In this document: piece after piece, positions 12,201 to 27,200 of the stretch
Position numbering within the stretch: the stretch's first letter is position 1
How the letters are laid out: each line of letters starts with the position of its first letter
Source of the DNA: Siphonodentalium dalli
Lineage: Eukaryota; Mollusca; Scaphopoda; Gadilida; Siphonodentaliidae
DNA: 64,000 nucleotides
Assembly: GCA_032622095.1 (NCBI GenBank)
Contig: CP136066.1
Location: forward strand, 61,348,609-61,412,608
Direction: 5' to 3'
Notes under the pieces: generated by a model
What the model was told of the DNA's origin: nothing
Seen by the model: only the letters and a program-made list of their open reading frames with translations
Database searches by the model: none
Made by a program: the position numbers and the translations under genes

Positions 12201-15200
12201 TTGACGATTAGTTCCCTTAGTCGTCAGAATAAATAGCCATTGACGAGTAGTTCCCTTAGTCGTCAGAATATATACCCATTGACGAGTAGTTCCCTTAGTC
12301 GTGAGAATAAATACACATTGACGAGTAGTTCCCTTAGTCGTGAGAATATATACACATTGACGAGTAGTTCCCTTAGACGTCAGAATAAATAGCCATTGAC
12401 GAGTAGTTCCATTAGTGGTGAGAATAAATACCCATTGACGAGTAGTTCCCTTAGTCGTCAGAATAAATAGCCATTGACGAGTAGTTCCCTTAGTCGTGAG
12501 AATAAATACACATTGACAAGTAGATCCTTAGTCGTGAGAATAAAAAGCCATTGACGAGTAGTTCCTTAGTCGTGAGAATAAAAAGCCATTAACGAGTAGT
12601 TCCGTTAGTCGTCAGAATAAATACCCATTGACGAGTAGTTCCCTTAGTGGTGAGAATAAATACCTATTGACGAGTAGTTCCCTTAGTGGTGAGAATAAAT
12701 ATCCATTGACGAGTAGTTCCCTTAGTCGTCAGAATAAATACCCATTGACGAGTAGTTCTCTTTGTCGTCAGAATAAATACCTATTGACGAATAGTTCCCT
12801 TTGTCGTCAGAATAAATACCTATTGACGAGTAGTTCTCTTAGTCGTCAGAATAAATTTCACATTGGCGAGTAGTTCCCTTTGTCGTCAGAATAAATAGCC
12901 ATTGACGAGTAGTTCCCTTAGTCGTGAGAATAAATACCCATTGACTAGTAGTTCCCTTAGTCGTCAGAATAAATACCCATTGACGAGTAGTTCCCATAGT
13001 CGTCAGAATAAATACCCATTGACGAGTAGTTCCCTTAGTGGTGAGAATAAATACCCATTGACGATTAGTTCCTTTAGTGGTCAGAATAAATACCCATTGA
13101 CGAGTAGTTCCCTTAGTCGTCAGAATAAATACCCATTGACGAGTAGTTCCCTTAGTGGTGAGAATAAATACCCATTGACGATTAGTTCCCTTAGTCGTGA
13201 GAATAAATACCCATTGACAAGTAGTTCCCTTAGTCGTCAGAATAAATACCCATTGACGAGTAGTTCCCTTAGTGGTGAGAATAAATACCCATTGACGAGT
13301 AGTTCCCTTAGTCGTGATAATAAATACCCATTGACGAGCAGTTCCCTTAGTCGTCAGAATAAATACCCATTGACGAGTAGTTCCCTTAGTGGTGAGAATA
13401 ATTACCTATTGACAAGTAGTTCTCTTAGTCGTGAGAATAAATACACATTGGCGAGTAGTTCCCTTAGTCGTGAGAATAAATACCAATTGACGAGTAGATC
13501 CCTTAGTCGTCAGAATAAATAACCATTGACGAGTAGTTCCCTTAGTCGTCAGAATAAATACCCATTGACGAGTAGTTCTCTTAGTCGGGAGAATAAATAC
13601 CCATTGACGAGTATTTCCTTTAGTCGTGAGAATAAATACCCATTGACGAGTAGTTCTCTTAGTCGTGAGAATAAATACACATTGGCGAGTAGTTCCCTTA
13701 GTCGTGAGAATAAATACCCATTGACGAATAGTTCCCTTAGTCGTGAGAATAAATACACATTGACGAGTAGTTCCCTTAGTCGTGAGAATAAATACCCATT
13801 GACGAGTAGTTCCCTTAGTCGTGATAATAAATACATATTGACGAGCAGTTCCTTTTGTCATGAGAATAAATACCCATTGACTAGTAGTTCCCTTAGTCGT
13901 GAGAATAAATACCTATTGACGAGCAGTTCCCTTAGTCGTGAGAATAAATACCCATTGACGAGCAGTTCCCTTAGTCATCAGAATAAATACCCATTGACGA
14001 GTAGTTCTCTTAGTGGTGAGAATAAATACCCATTGACGAGTAGTTCCCTTAGTCGTGATAATAAATACCCATTGACGAGCAGTTCCCTTAGTCATCAGAA
14101 TAAATACCCATTGACGAGTAGTTCTCTTAGTGGTGAGAATAAATACCCATTGACGAGTAGTTCCCTTAGTCGTGAGAATAAATACCCATTGACGAGTAGT
14201 TCCCTTAGTCGTGAGAATATATAAACATTGACTAGTAGTTCCCTTAGTCGTGAGAATAAATACCCATTGACGAGTAGTTCCCTTAGTCGTCAGAATAAAT
14301 AGCCATTGACGAGTAGTTCCCTTAGTCGTGAGAATAAATACACATTGACGAGTAGTTCCTTAGTCGTGAGAATAAAAAGCCATTAACGAGTAGTTCCATT
14401 AGTCGTCAGAATAAATACCCATTGACGAGTAGTTCCCTTAGTCGTCAGAATAAATACCTATTGACGAGTAGTTCCCTTAGTGGTGAGAATAAATATCCAT
14501 TGACGAGTAGTTCCCTTAGTCGTCAGAATAAATACCCATTGACGAGTAGTTCTCTTTGTCGTCAGAATAAATACCTATTGACGAATAGTTCCCTTTGTCG
14601 TCAGAATAAATACCTATTGACGAGTAGTTCTCTTAGTCGTCAGAATAAATTTCACATTGGCGAGTAGTTCCCTTTGTCGTCAGAATAAATAGCCATTGAC
14701 GAGTAGTTCCCTTAGTCGTGAGAATAAATACCCATTGACGAGTAGTTCCTTAGTCGTGAGAATAAATACCCATTAACGAGTAGTTCCCTTAGTCGTCAGA
14801 ATAAATACCCACTGACGAGTAGTTCCCTTAGTCGTCAGAATAAATATCTATTGACGAGTAGTTCCCTTAGGGGTCAGAATAAATACCCATTGACGAGTAG
14901 TTCCCTTTGTCGTCAGAATAAATACCTATTGACGAGTAGTTCTCTTAGTCGTCAGAATAAATACACATTGACGAGTAGTTCCCTTAGTCGTGAGAATAAA
15001 TACCCATTGACGATTCGTTCCCTTAGTCGTCAGAATAAATACCCATTGACGAGTAGTTCCCTTAGTGGTAAGAATAAATACCAATTGACTAGTAGTTCCC
15101 TTAGTCGTCAGAATAAATACCCATTGACTAGTAGTTCCCATAGTCGTCAGAATAAATACCCATTGACTAGTAGTTCCCATAGTCGTCAGAATAAATACCC

Positions 15201-18200
15201 ATTGCCGAGTAATTCCCTTAGTGCTGAGAATAAATACCCATTGACGATTAGTTCCCTTTGTGGCCAGAATAAATACCCATTGACGAGTAGTTCCCTTAGT
15301 CGTCAGAATAAATACCCATTGACGAGTAGTTCCCTTAGTGGTGAGAATAAATACCCATTGACGATTAGTTCCCCTAGTCGTGAGAATAAATACCCATTGA
15401 CGAGTAGTTCCCTTAGTGGTGAGAATAAATACCCATTGACGAGTAGTTCCCTCAGTGGTGAGAATAAATACCCATCGACGAGTAGTTCCCTTAGTCATGA
15501 GAATAAATACCCATTGACAAGTAGTTCCCTTAGTCTTCAGAATAAATAGCCATTGACGAGTAGTTCCCTTAGTGGTGAGAATAAATACCCATTGACGAGT
15601 AGTTCCCTTAGTCGTCAGAATAAATAGCCATTGACGAGTAGTTCCCTTAGTCGTGAGAATAAATACACATTGACAAGTAGATCCTTAGTCGTGAGAATAA
15701 AAAGCCATTGACGAGTAGTTCCTTAGTCGTGAGAATAAAAAGCCATTAACGAGTAGTTCCGTTAGTCGTCAGAATAAATACCCATTGACGAGTAGTTCCC
15801 TTAGTGGTGAGAATAAATACCTATTGACGAGTAGTTCCCTTAGTGGTGAGAATAAATATCCATTGACGAGTAGTTCCCTTAGTCGTCAGAATAAATACCC
15901 ATTGACGAGTAGTTCTCTTTGTCGTCAGAATAAATACCTATTGACGAATAGTTCCCTTTGTCGTCAGAATAAATACCTATTGACGAGTAGTTCTCTTAGT
16001 CGTCAGAATAAATTTCACATTGGCGAGTAGTTCCCTTTGTCGTCAGAATAAATAGCCATTGACGAGTAGTTCCCTTAGTCGTGAGAATAAATACCCATTG
16101 ACTAGTAGTTCCCTTAGTCGTCAGAATAAATACCCATTGACGAGTAGTTCCCATAGTCGTCAGAATAAATACCCATTGACGAGTAGTTCCCTTAGTGGTG
16201 AGAATAAATACCCATTGACGATTAGTTCCTTTAGTGGTCAGAATAAATACCCATTGACGAGTAGTTCCCTTAGTCGTCAGAATAAATACCCATTGACGAG
16301 TAGTTCCCTTAGTGGTGAGAATAAATACCCATTGACGATTAGTTCCCTTAGTCGTGAGAATAAATACCCATTGACAAGTAGTTCCCTTAGTCGTCAGAAT
16401 AAATACCCATTGACGAGTAGTTCCCTTAGTGGTGAGAATAAATACCCATTGACGAGTAGTTCCCTTAGTCGTGATAATAAATACCCATTGACGAGCAGTT
16501 CCCTTAGTCGTCAGAATAAATACCCATTGACGAGTAGTTCCATTAGTGGTGAGAATAATTACCTATTGACAAGTAGTTCTCTTAGTCGTGAGAATAAATA
16601 CACATTGGCGAGTAGTTCCCTTAGTCGTGAGAATAAATACCAATTGACGAGTAGATCCCTTAGTCGTCAGAATAAATAACCATTGACGAGTAGTTCCCTT
16701 AGTCGTCAGAATAAATACCCATTGACGAGTAGTTCTCTTAGTCGGGAGAATAAATACCCATTGACGAGTAGTTCCTTTAGTCGTGAGAATAAATACCCAT
16801 TGACGAGTAGTTCTCTTAGTCGTGAGAATAAATACACATTGGCGAGTAGTTCCCTTAGTCGTGAGAATAAATACCCATTGACGAATAGTTCCCTTAGTCG
16901 TGAGAATAAATACACATTGACGAGTAGTTCCCTTAGTCGTGAGAATAAATACCCATTGACGAGTAGTTCCCTTAGTCGTGATAGTAAATACATATTGACG
17001 AGCAGTTCCTTTTGTCATGAGAATAAATACCCATTGACTAGTAGTTCCCTTAGTCGTGAGAATAAATACCTATTGACGAGCAGTTCCCTTAGTCGTGAGA
17101 ATAAATACCCATTGACGAGCAGTTCCCTTAGTCATCAGAATAAATACCCATTGACGAGTAGTTCTCTTAGTGGTGAGAATAAATACCCATTGACGAGTAG
17201 TTCCCTTAGTCGTGATAATAAATACCCATTGACGAGCAGTTCCCTTAGTCATCAGAATAAATACCCATTGACGAGTAGTTCTCTTAGTGGTGAGAATAAA
17301 TACCCATTGACGAGTAGTTCCCTTAGTCGTGAGAATAAATACCCATTGACGAGTAGTTCCCTTAGTCGTGAGAATATATAAACATTGACGAGTAGTTCCC
17401 TTAGTCGTGAGAATAAATACCCATTGACGAGTAGTTCCCTTAGTCGTCAGAATAAATAGCCATTGACGAGTAGTTCCCTTAGTCGTGAGAATAAATACAC
17501 ATTGACGAGTAGTTCCTTAGTCGTGAGAATAAAAAGCCATTAACGAGTAGTTCCATTAGTCGTCAGAATAAATACCCATTGACGAGTAGTTCCCTTAGTC
17601 GTCAGAATAAATACCTATTGACGAGTAGTTCCCTTAGTGGTGAGAATAAATATCCATTGACGAGTAGTTCCCTTAGTCGTCAGAATAAATACCCATTGAC
17701 GAGTAGTTCTCTTTGTCGTCAGAATAAATACCTATTGACGAATAGTTCCCTTTGTCGTCAGAATAAATACCTATTGACGAGTAGTTCTCTTAGTCGTCAG
17801 AATAAATTTCACATTGGCGAGTAGTTCCCTTTGTCGTCAGAATAAATAGCCATTGACGAGTAGTTCCCTTAGTCGTGAGAATAAATACCCATTGACGAGT
17901 AGTTCCTTAGTCGTGAGAATAAATACCCATTAACGAGTAGTTCCCTTAGTCGTCAGAATAAATACCCACTGACGAGTAGTTCCCTTAGTCGTCAGAATAA
18001 ATATCTATTGACGAGTAGTTCCCTTAGGGGTCAGAATAAATACCCATTGACGAGTAGTTCCCTTTGTCGTCAGAATAAATACCTATTGACGAGTAGTTCT
18101 CTTAGTCGTCAGAATAAATACACATTGACGAGTAGTTCCCTTAGTCGTGAGAATAAATACCCATTGACGATTAGTTCCCTTAGTCGTCAGAATAAATACC

Positions 18201-21200
18201 CATTGACGAGTAGTTCCCTTAGTGGTAAGAATAAATACCAATTGACTAGTAGTTCCCTTAGTCGTCAGAATAAATACCCATTGACTAGTAGTTCCCATAG
18301 TCGTCAGAATAAATACCCATTGACTAGTAGTTCCCATAGTCGTCAAAATAAATACCCATTGCCGAGTAATTCCCTTAGTGCTGAGAATAAATACCCATTG
18401 ACGATTAGTTCCCTTTGTGGCCAGAATAAATACCCATTGACGAGTAGTTCCCTTAGTCGTCAGAATAAATACCCATTGACGAGTAGTTCCCTTATTGGTA
18501 AGAATAAATACCCATTGACGATTAGTTCCCCTAGTCGTGAGAATAAATACCCATTCACGAGTAGTTCCCATAGTGGTGAGAATAAATACCCATCGACGAG
18601 TAGTTCCCTTAGTCATGAGAATAAATACCCATTGACAAGTAGTTCCCTTAGTCTTCAGAATAAATACCCATTGACGAGTAGTTCCCTTAGTGGTGAGAAT
18701 AAATACCCATTGACGAGTAGTTCCCTTAGTCGTCAGAATAAATACCCATTGACGAGTAGTTCTCTTAGTCGTGAGAATAAATACACATTGGCGAGTAGTT
18801 CCCTTAGTCGTGAGAATAAATACACATTGGCGAGTAGTTCCCTTAGTCGTCAGAATAAATACCCATTGACGAGTAGTTCTCTTAGTCGTGAGAATAAATA
18901 CACATTGGCGAGTAGTTCTCTTAGTCGTGAGAATAAATACACATTGGCGAGTAGTTCCCTTAGTGGTGAGAATAAATACCCATTGACGATTAGTTCCCTT
19001 AGTCGTGAGAATAAATACCCATTGACGAGTAGTTCCCTTAGTCTTCAGAATAAATACCCATTGACGAGTAGTTCCCTTAGTCGTGATAATAAATACCCAT
19101 TGACGAGCAGTTCCCTTAGTAGTCAGAATAAATACCCATTGACGAGCAGTTCCGTTAGTCGTCAGAATAAATACCCATTGACGAGTAGTTCCCTTAGTCG
19201 TTATAATAAATACCCATTGACGATTAGTTCCCTTAGTGGTGATAATAAATACACATTGGCGAGTAGTTCCCTTAGTCGTGAGAATAAATACCCATTGACG
19301 AGTAGTTCCCTTAGTCTTCAGAATAAATACCCATTGACGAGTAGTTCCCTTAGTCGTGATAATAAATACCCATTGACGATTAGTTCCCTTAGTCGTGAGA
19401 ATAAATACCCATTGACGAGTAGTTCCCTTAGTCTTCAGAATAAATACCCATTGACGAGTAGTTCCCTTAGTCGTGATAATAAATACCCATTGACGAGCAG
19501 TTCCCTTAGTGGTGATAATAAATACCCATTGACGAGTAGTTCCCTTAGTGGTGAGAATAAATACCCATTGACGAGTAGTTCCCTTAGTCGCGAGAATAAA
19601 TACCCATTGACGAGTAGTTCCCTTAGTCGTCAGAATAAATACCCATTGACGAGTAGTTCTCTTAGTCGTGAGAATAAATACACATTGGCGAGTAGTTCCC
19701 TTAGTCGTGAGAATAAATACCCATTGACGAGTAGTTCCCTTAGTCTTCAGAATAAATAACCATTGACGAGTAGTTCCCTTAGTCGTCAGAATAAATACCC
19801 ATTGACGAGTAGTTCTCTTAGTCGTGAGAATAAATACACATTGACGAGTAGTTCCCTTAGTCGTGAGAATAAATACCCATTGACGAGTAGTTCCCTTAGT
19901 CGTCAGAATAAATAGCCATTGACGAGTAGTTCCCTTAGTCGTCAGAATAAATAGCCATTGACTAGTAGTTCCCATAGTCGTCAGAATAAATACCCATTGC
20001 CGAGTAATTCCCTTAGTGCTGAGAATAAATACCCATTGACGATTAGTTCCCTTTGTGGCCAGAATAAATACCCATTGACGAGTAGTTCCCTTAGTCGTCA
20101 GAATAAATACCCATTGACGAGTAGTTCCCTTAGTGGTGAGAATAAATACCCATTGACGATTAGTTCCCCTAGTCGTGAGAATAAATACCCATTGACGAGT
20201 AGTTCCCTTAGTGGTGAGAATAAATACCCATTGACGAGTAGTTCCCTCAGTGGTGAGAATAAATACCCATCGACGAGTAGTTCCCTTAGTCATGAGAATA
20301 AATACCCATTGACAAGTAGTTCCCTTAGTCTTCAGAATAAATAGCCATTGACGAGTAGTTCCCTTAGTGGTGAGAATAAATACCCATTGACGAGTAGTTC
20401 CCTTAGTCGTCAGAATAAATAGCCATTGACGAGTAGTTCCCTTAGTCGTGAGAATAAATACACATTGACAAGTAGATCCTTAGTCGTGAGAATAAAAAGC
20501 CATTGACGAGTAGTTCCTTAGTCGTGAGAATAAAAAGCCATTAACGAGTAGTTCCGTTAGTCGTCAGAATAAATACCCATTGACGAGTAGTTCCCTTAGT
20601 GGTGAGAATAAATACCTATTGACGAGTAGTTCCCTTAGTGGTGAGAATAAATATCCATTGACGAGTAGTTCCCTTAGTCGTCAGAATAAATACCCATTGA
20701 CGAGTAGTTCTCTTTGTCGTCAGAATAAATACCTATTGACGAATAGTTCCCTTTGTCGTCAGAATAAATACCTATTGACGAGTAGTTCTCTTAGTCGTCA
20801 GAATAAATTTCACATTGGCGAGTAGTTCCCTTTGTCGTCAGAATAAATAGCCATTGACGAGTAGTTCCCTTAGTCGTGAGAATAAATACCCATTGACTAG
20901 TAGTTCCCTTAGTCGTCAGAATAAATACCCATTGACGAGTAGTTCCCATAGTCGTCAGAATAAATACCCATTGACGAGTAGTTCCCTTAGTGGTGAGAAT
21001 AAATACCCATTGACGATTAGTTCCTTTAGTGGTCAGAATAAATACCCATTGACGAGTAGTTCCCTTAGTCGTCAGAATAAATACCCATTGACGAGTAGTT
21101 CCCTTAGTGGTGAGAATAAATACCCATTGACGATTAGTTCCCTTAGTCGTGAGAATAAATACCCATTGACAAGTAGTTCCCTTAGTCGTCAGAATAAATA

Positions 21201-24200
21201 CCCATTGACGAGTAGTTCCCTTAGTGGTGAGAATAAATACCCATTGACGAGTAGTTCCCTTAGTCGTGATAATAAATACCCATTGACGAGCAGTTCCCTT
21301 AGTCGTCAGAATAAATACCCATTGACGAGTAGTTCCCTTAGTGGTGAGAATAATTACCTATTGACAAGTAGTTCTCTTAGTCGTGAGAATAAATACACAT
21401 TGGCGAGTAGTTCCCTTAGTCGTGAGAATAAATACCAATTGACGAGTAGATCCCTTAGTCGTCAGAATAAATAACCATTGACGAGTAGTTCCCTTAGTCG
21501 TCAGAATAAATACCCATTGACGAGTAGTTCTCTTAGTCGGGAGAATAAATACCCATTGACGAGTAGTTCCTTTAGTCGTGAGAATAAATACCCATTGACG
21601 AGTAGTTCTCTTAGTCGTGAGAATAAATACACATTGGCGAGTAGTTCCCTTAGTCGTGAGAATAAATACCCATTGACGAATAGTTCCCTTAGTCGTGAGA
21701 ATAAATACACATTGACGAGTAGTTCCCTTAGTCGTGAGAATAAATACCCATTGACGAGTAGTTCCCTTAGTCGTGATAGTAAATACATATTGACGAGCAG
21801 TTCCTTTTGTCATGAGAATAAATACCCATTGACTAGTAGTTCCCTTAGTCGTGAGAATAAATACCTATTGACGAGCAGTTCCCTTAGTCGTGAGAATAAA
21901 TACCCATTGACGAGCAGTTCCCTTAGTCATCAGAATAAATACCCATTGACGAGTAGTTCTCTTAGTGGTGAGAATAAATACCCATTGACGAGTAGTTCCC
22001 TTAGTCGTGATAATAAATACCCATTGACGAGCAGTTCCCTTAGTCATCAGAATAAATACCCATTGACGAGTAGTTCTCTTAGTGGTGAGAATAAATACCC
22101 ATTGACGAGTAGTTCCCTTAGTCGTGAGAATAAATACCCATTGACGAGTAGTTCCCTTAGTCGTGAGAATATATAAACATTGACGAGTAGTTCCCTTAGT
22201 CGTGAGAATAAATACCCATTGACGAGTAGTTCCCTTAGTCGTCAGAATAAATAGCCATTGACGAGTAGTTCCCTTAGTCGTGAGAATAAATACACATTGA
22301 CGAGTAGTTCCTTAGTCGTGAGAATAAAAAGCCATTAACGAGTAGTTCCATTAGTCGTCAGAATAAATACCCATTGACGAGTAGTTCCCTTAGTCGTCAG
22401 AATAAATACCTATTGACGAGTAGTTCCCTTAGTGGTGAGAATAAATATCCATTGACGAGTAGTTCCCTTAGTCGTCAGAATAAATACCCATTGACGAGTA
22501 GTTCTCTTTGTCGTCAGAATAAATACCTATTGACGAATAGTTCCCTTTGTCGTCAGAATAAATACCTATTGACGAGTAGTTCTCTTAGTCGTCAGAATAA
22601 ATTTCACATTGGCGAGTAGTTCCCTTTGTCGTCAGAATAAATAGCCATTGACGAGTAGTTCCCTTAGTCGTGAGAATAAATACCCATTGACGAGTAGTTC
22701 CTTAGTCGTGAGAATAAATACCCATTAACGAGTAGTTCCCTTAGTCGTCAGAATAAATACCCACTGACGAGTAGTTCCCTTAGTCGTCAGAATAAATATC
22801 TATTGACGAGTAGTTCCCTTAGGGGTCAGAATAAATACCCATTGACGAGTAGTTCCCTTTGTCGTCAGAATAAATACCTATTGACGAGTAGTTCTCTTAG
22901 TCGTCAGAATAAATACACATTGACGAGTAGTTCCCTTAGTCGTGAGAATAAATACCCATTGACGATTAGTTCCCTTAGTCGTCAGAATAAATACCCATTG
23001 ACGAGTAGTTCCCTTAGTGGTCAGAATAAATACCAATTGACTAGTAGTTCCCTTAGTCGTCAGAATAAATACCCATTGACTAGTAGTTCCCATAGTCGTC
23101 AGAATAAATACCCATTGACTAGTAGTTCCCATAGTCGTCAAAATAAATACCCATTGCCGAGTAATTCCCTTAGTGCTGAGAATAAATACCCATTGACGAT
23201 TAGTTCCCTTTGTGGCCAGAATAAATACCCATTGACGAGTAGTTCCCTTAGTCGTCAGAATAAATACCCATTGACGAGTAGTTCCCTTATTGGTGAGAAT
23301 AAATACCCATTGACGATTAGTTCCCCTAGTCGTGAGAATAAATACCCATTCACGAGTAGTTCCCATAGTGGTGAGAATAAATACCCATCGACGAGTAGTT
23401 CCCTTAGTCATGAGAATAAATACCCATTAACAAGTAGTTCCCTTAGTCTTCAGAATAAATACCCATTGACGAGTAGTTCCCTTAGTGGTGAGAATAAATA
23501 CCCATTGACGAGTAGTTCCCTTAGTCGTCAGAATAAATACCCATTGACGAGTAGTTCTCTTAGTCGTGAGAATAAATACACATTGGCGAGTAGTTCCCTT
23601 AGTCGTGAGAATAAATACACATTGGCGAGTAGTTCCCTTAGTCGTCAGAATAAATACCCATTGACGAGTAGTTCTCTTAGTCGTGAGAATAAATACACAT
23701 TGGCGAGTAGTTCTCTTAGTCGTGAGAATAAATACACATTGGCGAGTAGTTCCCTTAGTGGTGAGAATAAATACCCATTGACGATTAGTTCCCTTAGTCG
23801 TGAGAATAAATACCCATTGACGAGTAGTTCCCTTAGTCTTCAGAATAAATACCCATTGACGAGTAGTTCCCTTAGTCGTGATAATAAATACCCATTGACG
23901 AGCAGTTCCCTTAGTAGTCAGAATAAATACCCATTGACGAGCAGTTCCGTTAGTCGTCAGAATAAATACCCATTGACGAGTAGTTCCCTTAGTCGTTATA
24001 ATTAATACCCATTGACGATTAGTTCCCTTAGTGGTGATAATAAATACACATTGGCGAGTAGTTCCCTTAGTCGTGAGAATAAATACCCATTGACGAGTAG
24101 TTCCCTTAGTCTTCAGAATAAATACCCATTGACGAGTAGTTCCCTTAGTCGTGATAATAAATACCCATTGACGATTAGTTCCCTTAGTCGTGAGAATAAA

Positions 24201-27200
24201 TACCCATTGACGAGTAGTTCCCTTAGTCTTCAGAATAAATACCCATTGACGAGTAGTTCCCTTAGTCGTGATAATAAATACCCATTGACGAGCAGTTCCC
24301 TTAGTGGTGATAATAAATACCCATTGACGAGTAGTTCCCTTAGTGGTGAGAATAAATACCCATTGACGAGTAGTTCCCTTAGTCGCGAGAATAAATACCC
24401 ATTGACGAGTAGTTCCCTTAGTCGTCAGAATAAATACCCATTGACGAGTAGTTCTCTTAGTCGTGAGAATAAATACACATTGGCGAGTAGTTCCCTTAGT
24501 CGTGAGAATAAATACCCATTGACGAGTAGTTCCCTTAGTCTTCAGAATAAATAACCATTGACGAGTAGTTCCCTTAGTCGTCAGAATAAATACCCATTGA
24601 CGAGTAGTTCTCTTAGTCGTGAGAATAAATACACATTGACGAGTAGTTCCCTTAGTCGTGAGAATAAATACCCATTGACTAGTAGTTCCCTTAGTCGTGA
24701 GAATAAATACCCATTGACGAATAGTTCCCTTAGTCGTGAGAATAAATACACATTGACGAGCAGTTCCCTTAGTCGTGATAATAAATACATATTGACGAGC
24801 ATTTCCCTTAGTCATGAGAATAAATACCCATTGACTAGTAGTTCCCTTAGTCGTGAGAATAAATACCTATTGACGAGCAGTTCCCTTAGTCATCAGAATA
24901 AATACCCATTGACGAGTAGTTCTCTTAGTGGTGAGAATAAAAACCCATTGACGAGTAGTTCCCTTAGTGGTGATAATAAATAACCATTGACGAGCAGTTC
25001 TCTTAGTCGTGAGAATAAATACCCATTGACGAGTAGTTCTCTTAGTCGTGAGAATAAATACCCATTGACGAGTAGTTCCCTTAGTGGTGAGAATAAATAC
25101 CCATTGACGAGTAGTTCCCTTAGTGGTGAGAATAAATACCCATTGACGAGTAGTTCTCTTAGTCGTGAGAATAAATACCCATTGACGAGTAGTTCCCTTA
25201 GTGGTGAGAATAAATACCCATTGACGAGTAGTTCCCTTAGTGGTGAGAATAAATACCCATTGACGAGTAGTTCTCTTAGTCGTGAGAATAAATACCCATT
25301 GACGAGTAGTTCCCTTAGTGGTGAGAATAAATACCCATTGACGAGTAGTTCCCTTAGTCGTGAGAATAAATACCCATTGACGAGTAGTTCCCATAGTCGT
25401 GAGAATAAATACCCATTGACTAGTAGTTCCATTAGTGGTGAGAATAAATACCAACTGACGATCAGTTCTCTTAGTCGTCAGAATAAATACCCATTGACGA
25501 GTAGTTCCCTTAGTCGTGAGAATAAATACCCATTGACGATTAGTTCTCTTAGTCGTGAGAATAAATACCAACTGACGAGTAGTTCCCATAGTCGTCAGAC
25601 TAAATACCCATTGACAATTAGTTCCCATAGTCATGAGAATAAATACCCATTGACAAGTAGTTCCCATAGTCGTCAGAATAAATAACCATTGACGAGTAGT
25701 TCCCTTAGTGGTGAGAATAAATACCCATTGACGAGTAGTTCCCTTAGTGGTGAGAATAAATACCCATTGACGAGTAGTTCCCTTAGTGGTGAGAATAAAT
25801 ACCCATTGACGAGTAGTTCCCTTAGTCCAGAGAATAAATACCCATTGACGAGTAGTTCCATCAGTCGTGAGAACAAATACCCATTGACTAGTAGTTCCCT
25901 TAGTCGTCAGAATAAATACCCATTGACGAGTAGTTCCCTTAGTCGTCAGAATAAATACCCATTGACGAGTAGTTCACATAGTCGTGAGAATAAATACACA
26001 TTGGCGAGTAGTTCCCTTAGTGGTGAGAATAAATACCCATTGACGAGTAGTTCCCTTAGTGGTGAGAATAAATACCCATTGACGAGTAGTTCCCTTAGTC
26101 CAGAGAATAAATACCCATTGACGAGTAGTTCCATTAGTCGTGAGAACAAATACCCATTGACTAGTAGTTCCCTTAGTCGTCAGAATAAATACCCATTGAC
26201 GAGTAGTTCCCTTAGTCGTCAGAATAAATACCCATTGACTAGTAGTTCTCTTAGTCGTAAGAATAAATACCAACTGACGATCAGTTCCCATAGTCGTGAG
26301 AATAAATACCCATTGACTAGTAGTTCCCTTAGTGGTGAGAATAAATACCCATTGGCGAGTAGTTCCCTTAGTGGTGAGAATAAATACCCATTGACGAGTA
26401 GTTCCCTTAGTCGCGAGAATAAATACCCATTGACTATTAGTTCCCTTAGTGGTGAGAATAAATACCCATTGACGATCAGTTCTCTTAGTCGTGAGAATAA
26501 ATACCCATTGACAAGTAGTTTCCATAGTCGTCAGAATAAATACCCATTGACAAGTAGTTATCATAGTGGTGAGAATAAATACCCATTGACGAGTAGTTCC
26601 CTTAGTCGTGAGAATAAATACCCATTGACGAGTAGTTCCCTTAGTCGTAAGAATAAATACCCATTGACTAGTAGTTCCATTAGTGGTGAGAATAAATACC
26701 AACTGACAATCAGTTCTCTTAGTCGTGAGAATAAATACCCATTGACAAGTAGTTTCCATAGTCGTCAGAATAAACACCCATTGACAAGTAGTTATCTTAG
26801 TGGTGAGAATAAATACCCATTGACGAGTAGTTCCCTTAGTCGTGAGAATAAATACCCATTGACGAGTAGTTCTCTTAGTCGTGAGAATAAATACCAACTG
26901 ACGAGTAGTTCCCATAGTCGTCAGAATAAATACCCATTGACAATTAGTTCCCATAGTCATGAGAATAAATACCCATTGACAAGTAGTTCCCATAGTCGTC
27001 AGAATAAATACCCATTGACTAGTAGTTCCCTTAGTCGTCAGAATAAATACCAACTGACGAGTAGTTCCCTTTGTCGTGAGAATAAATACCCATTGACAAG
27101 TAGTTCCCTTAGTGGTGAGAATAAATACCAATTGACTAGTAGTTCCCTTAGTCGTCAGAATAAATACCCATTGACAAGTAGTTCCCTTAGTGTTGAGAAT

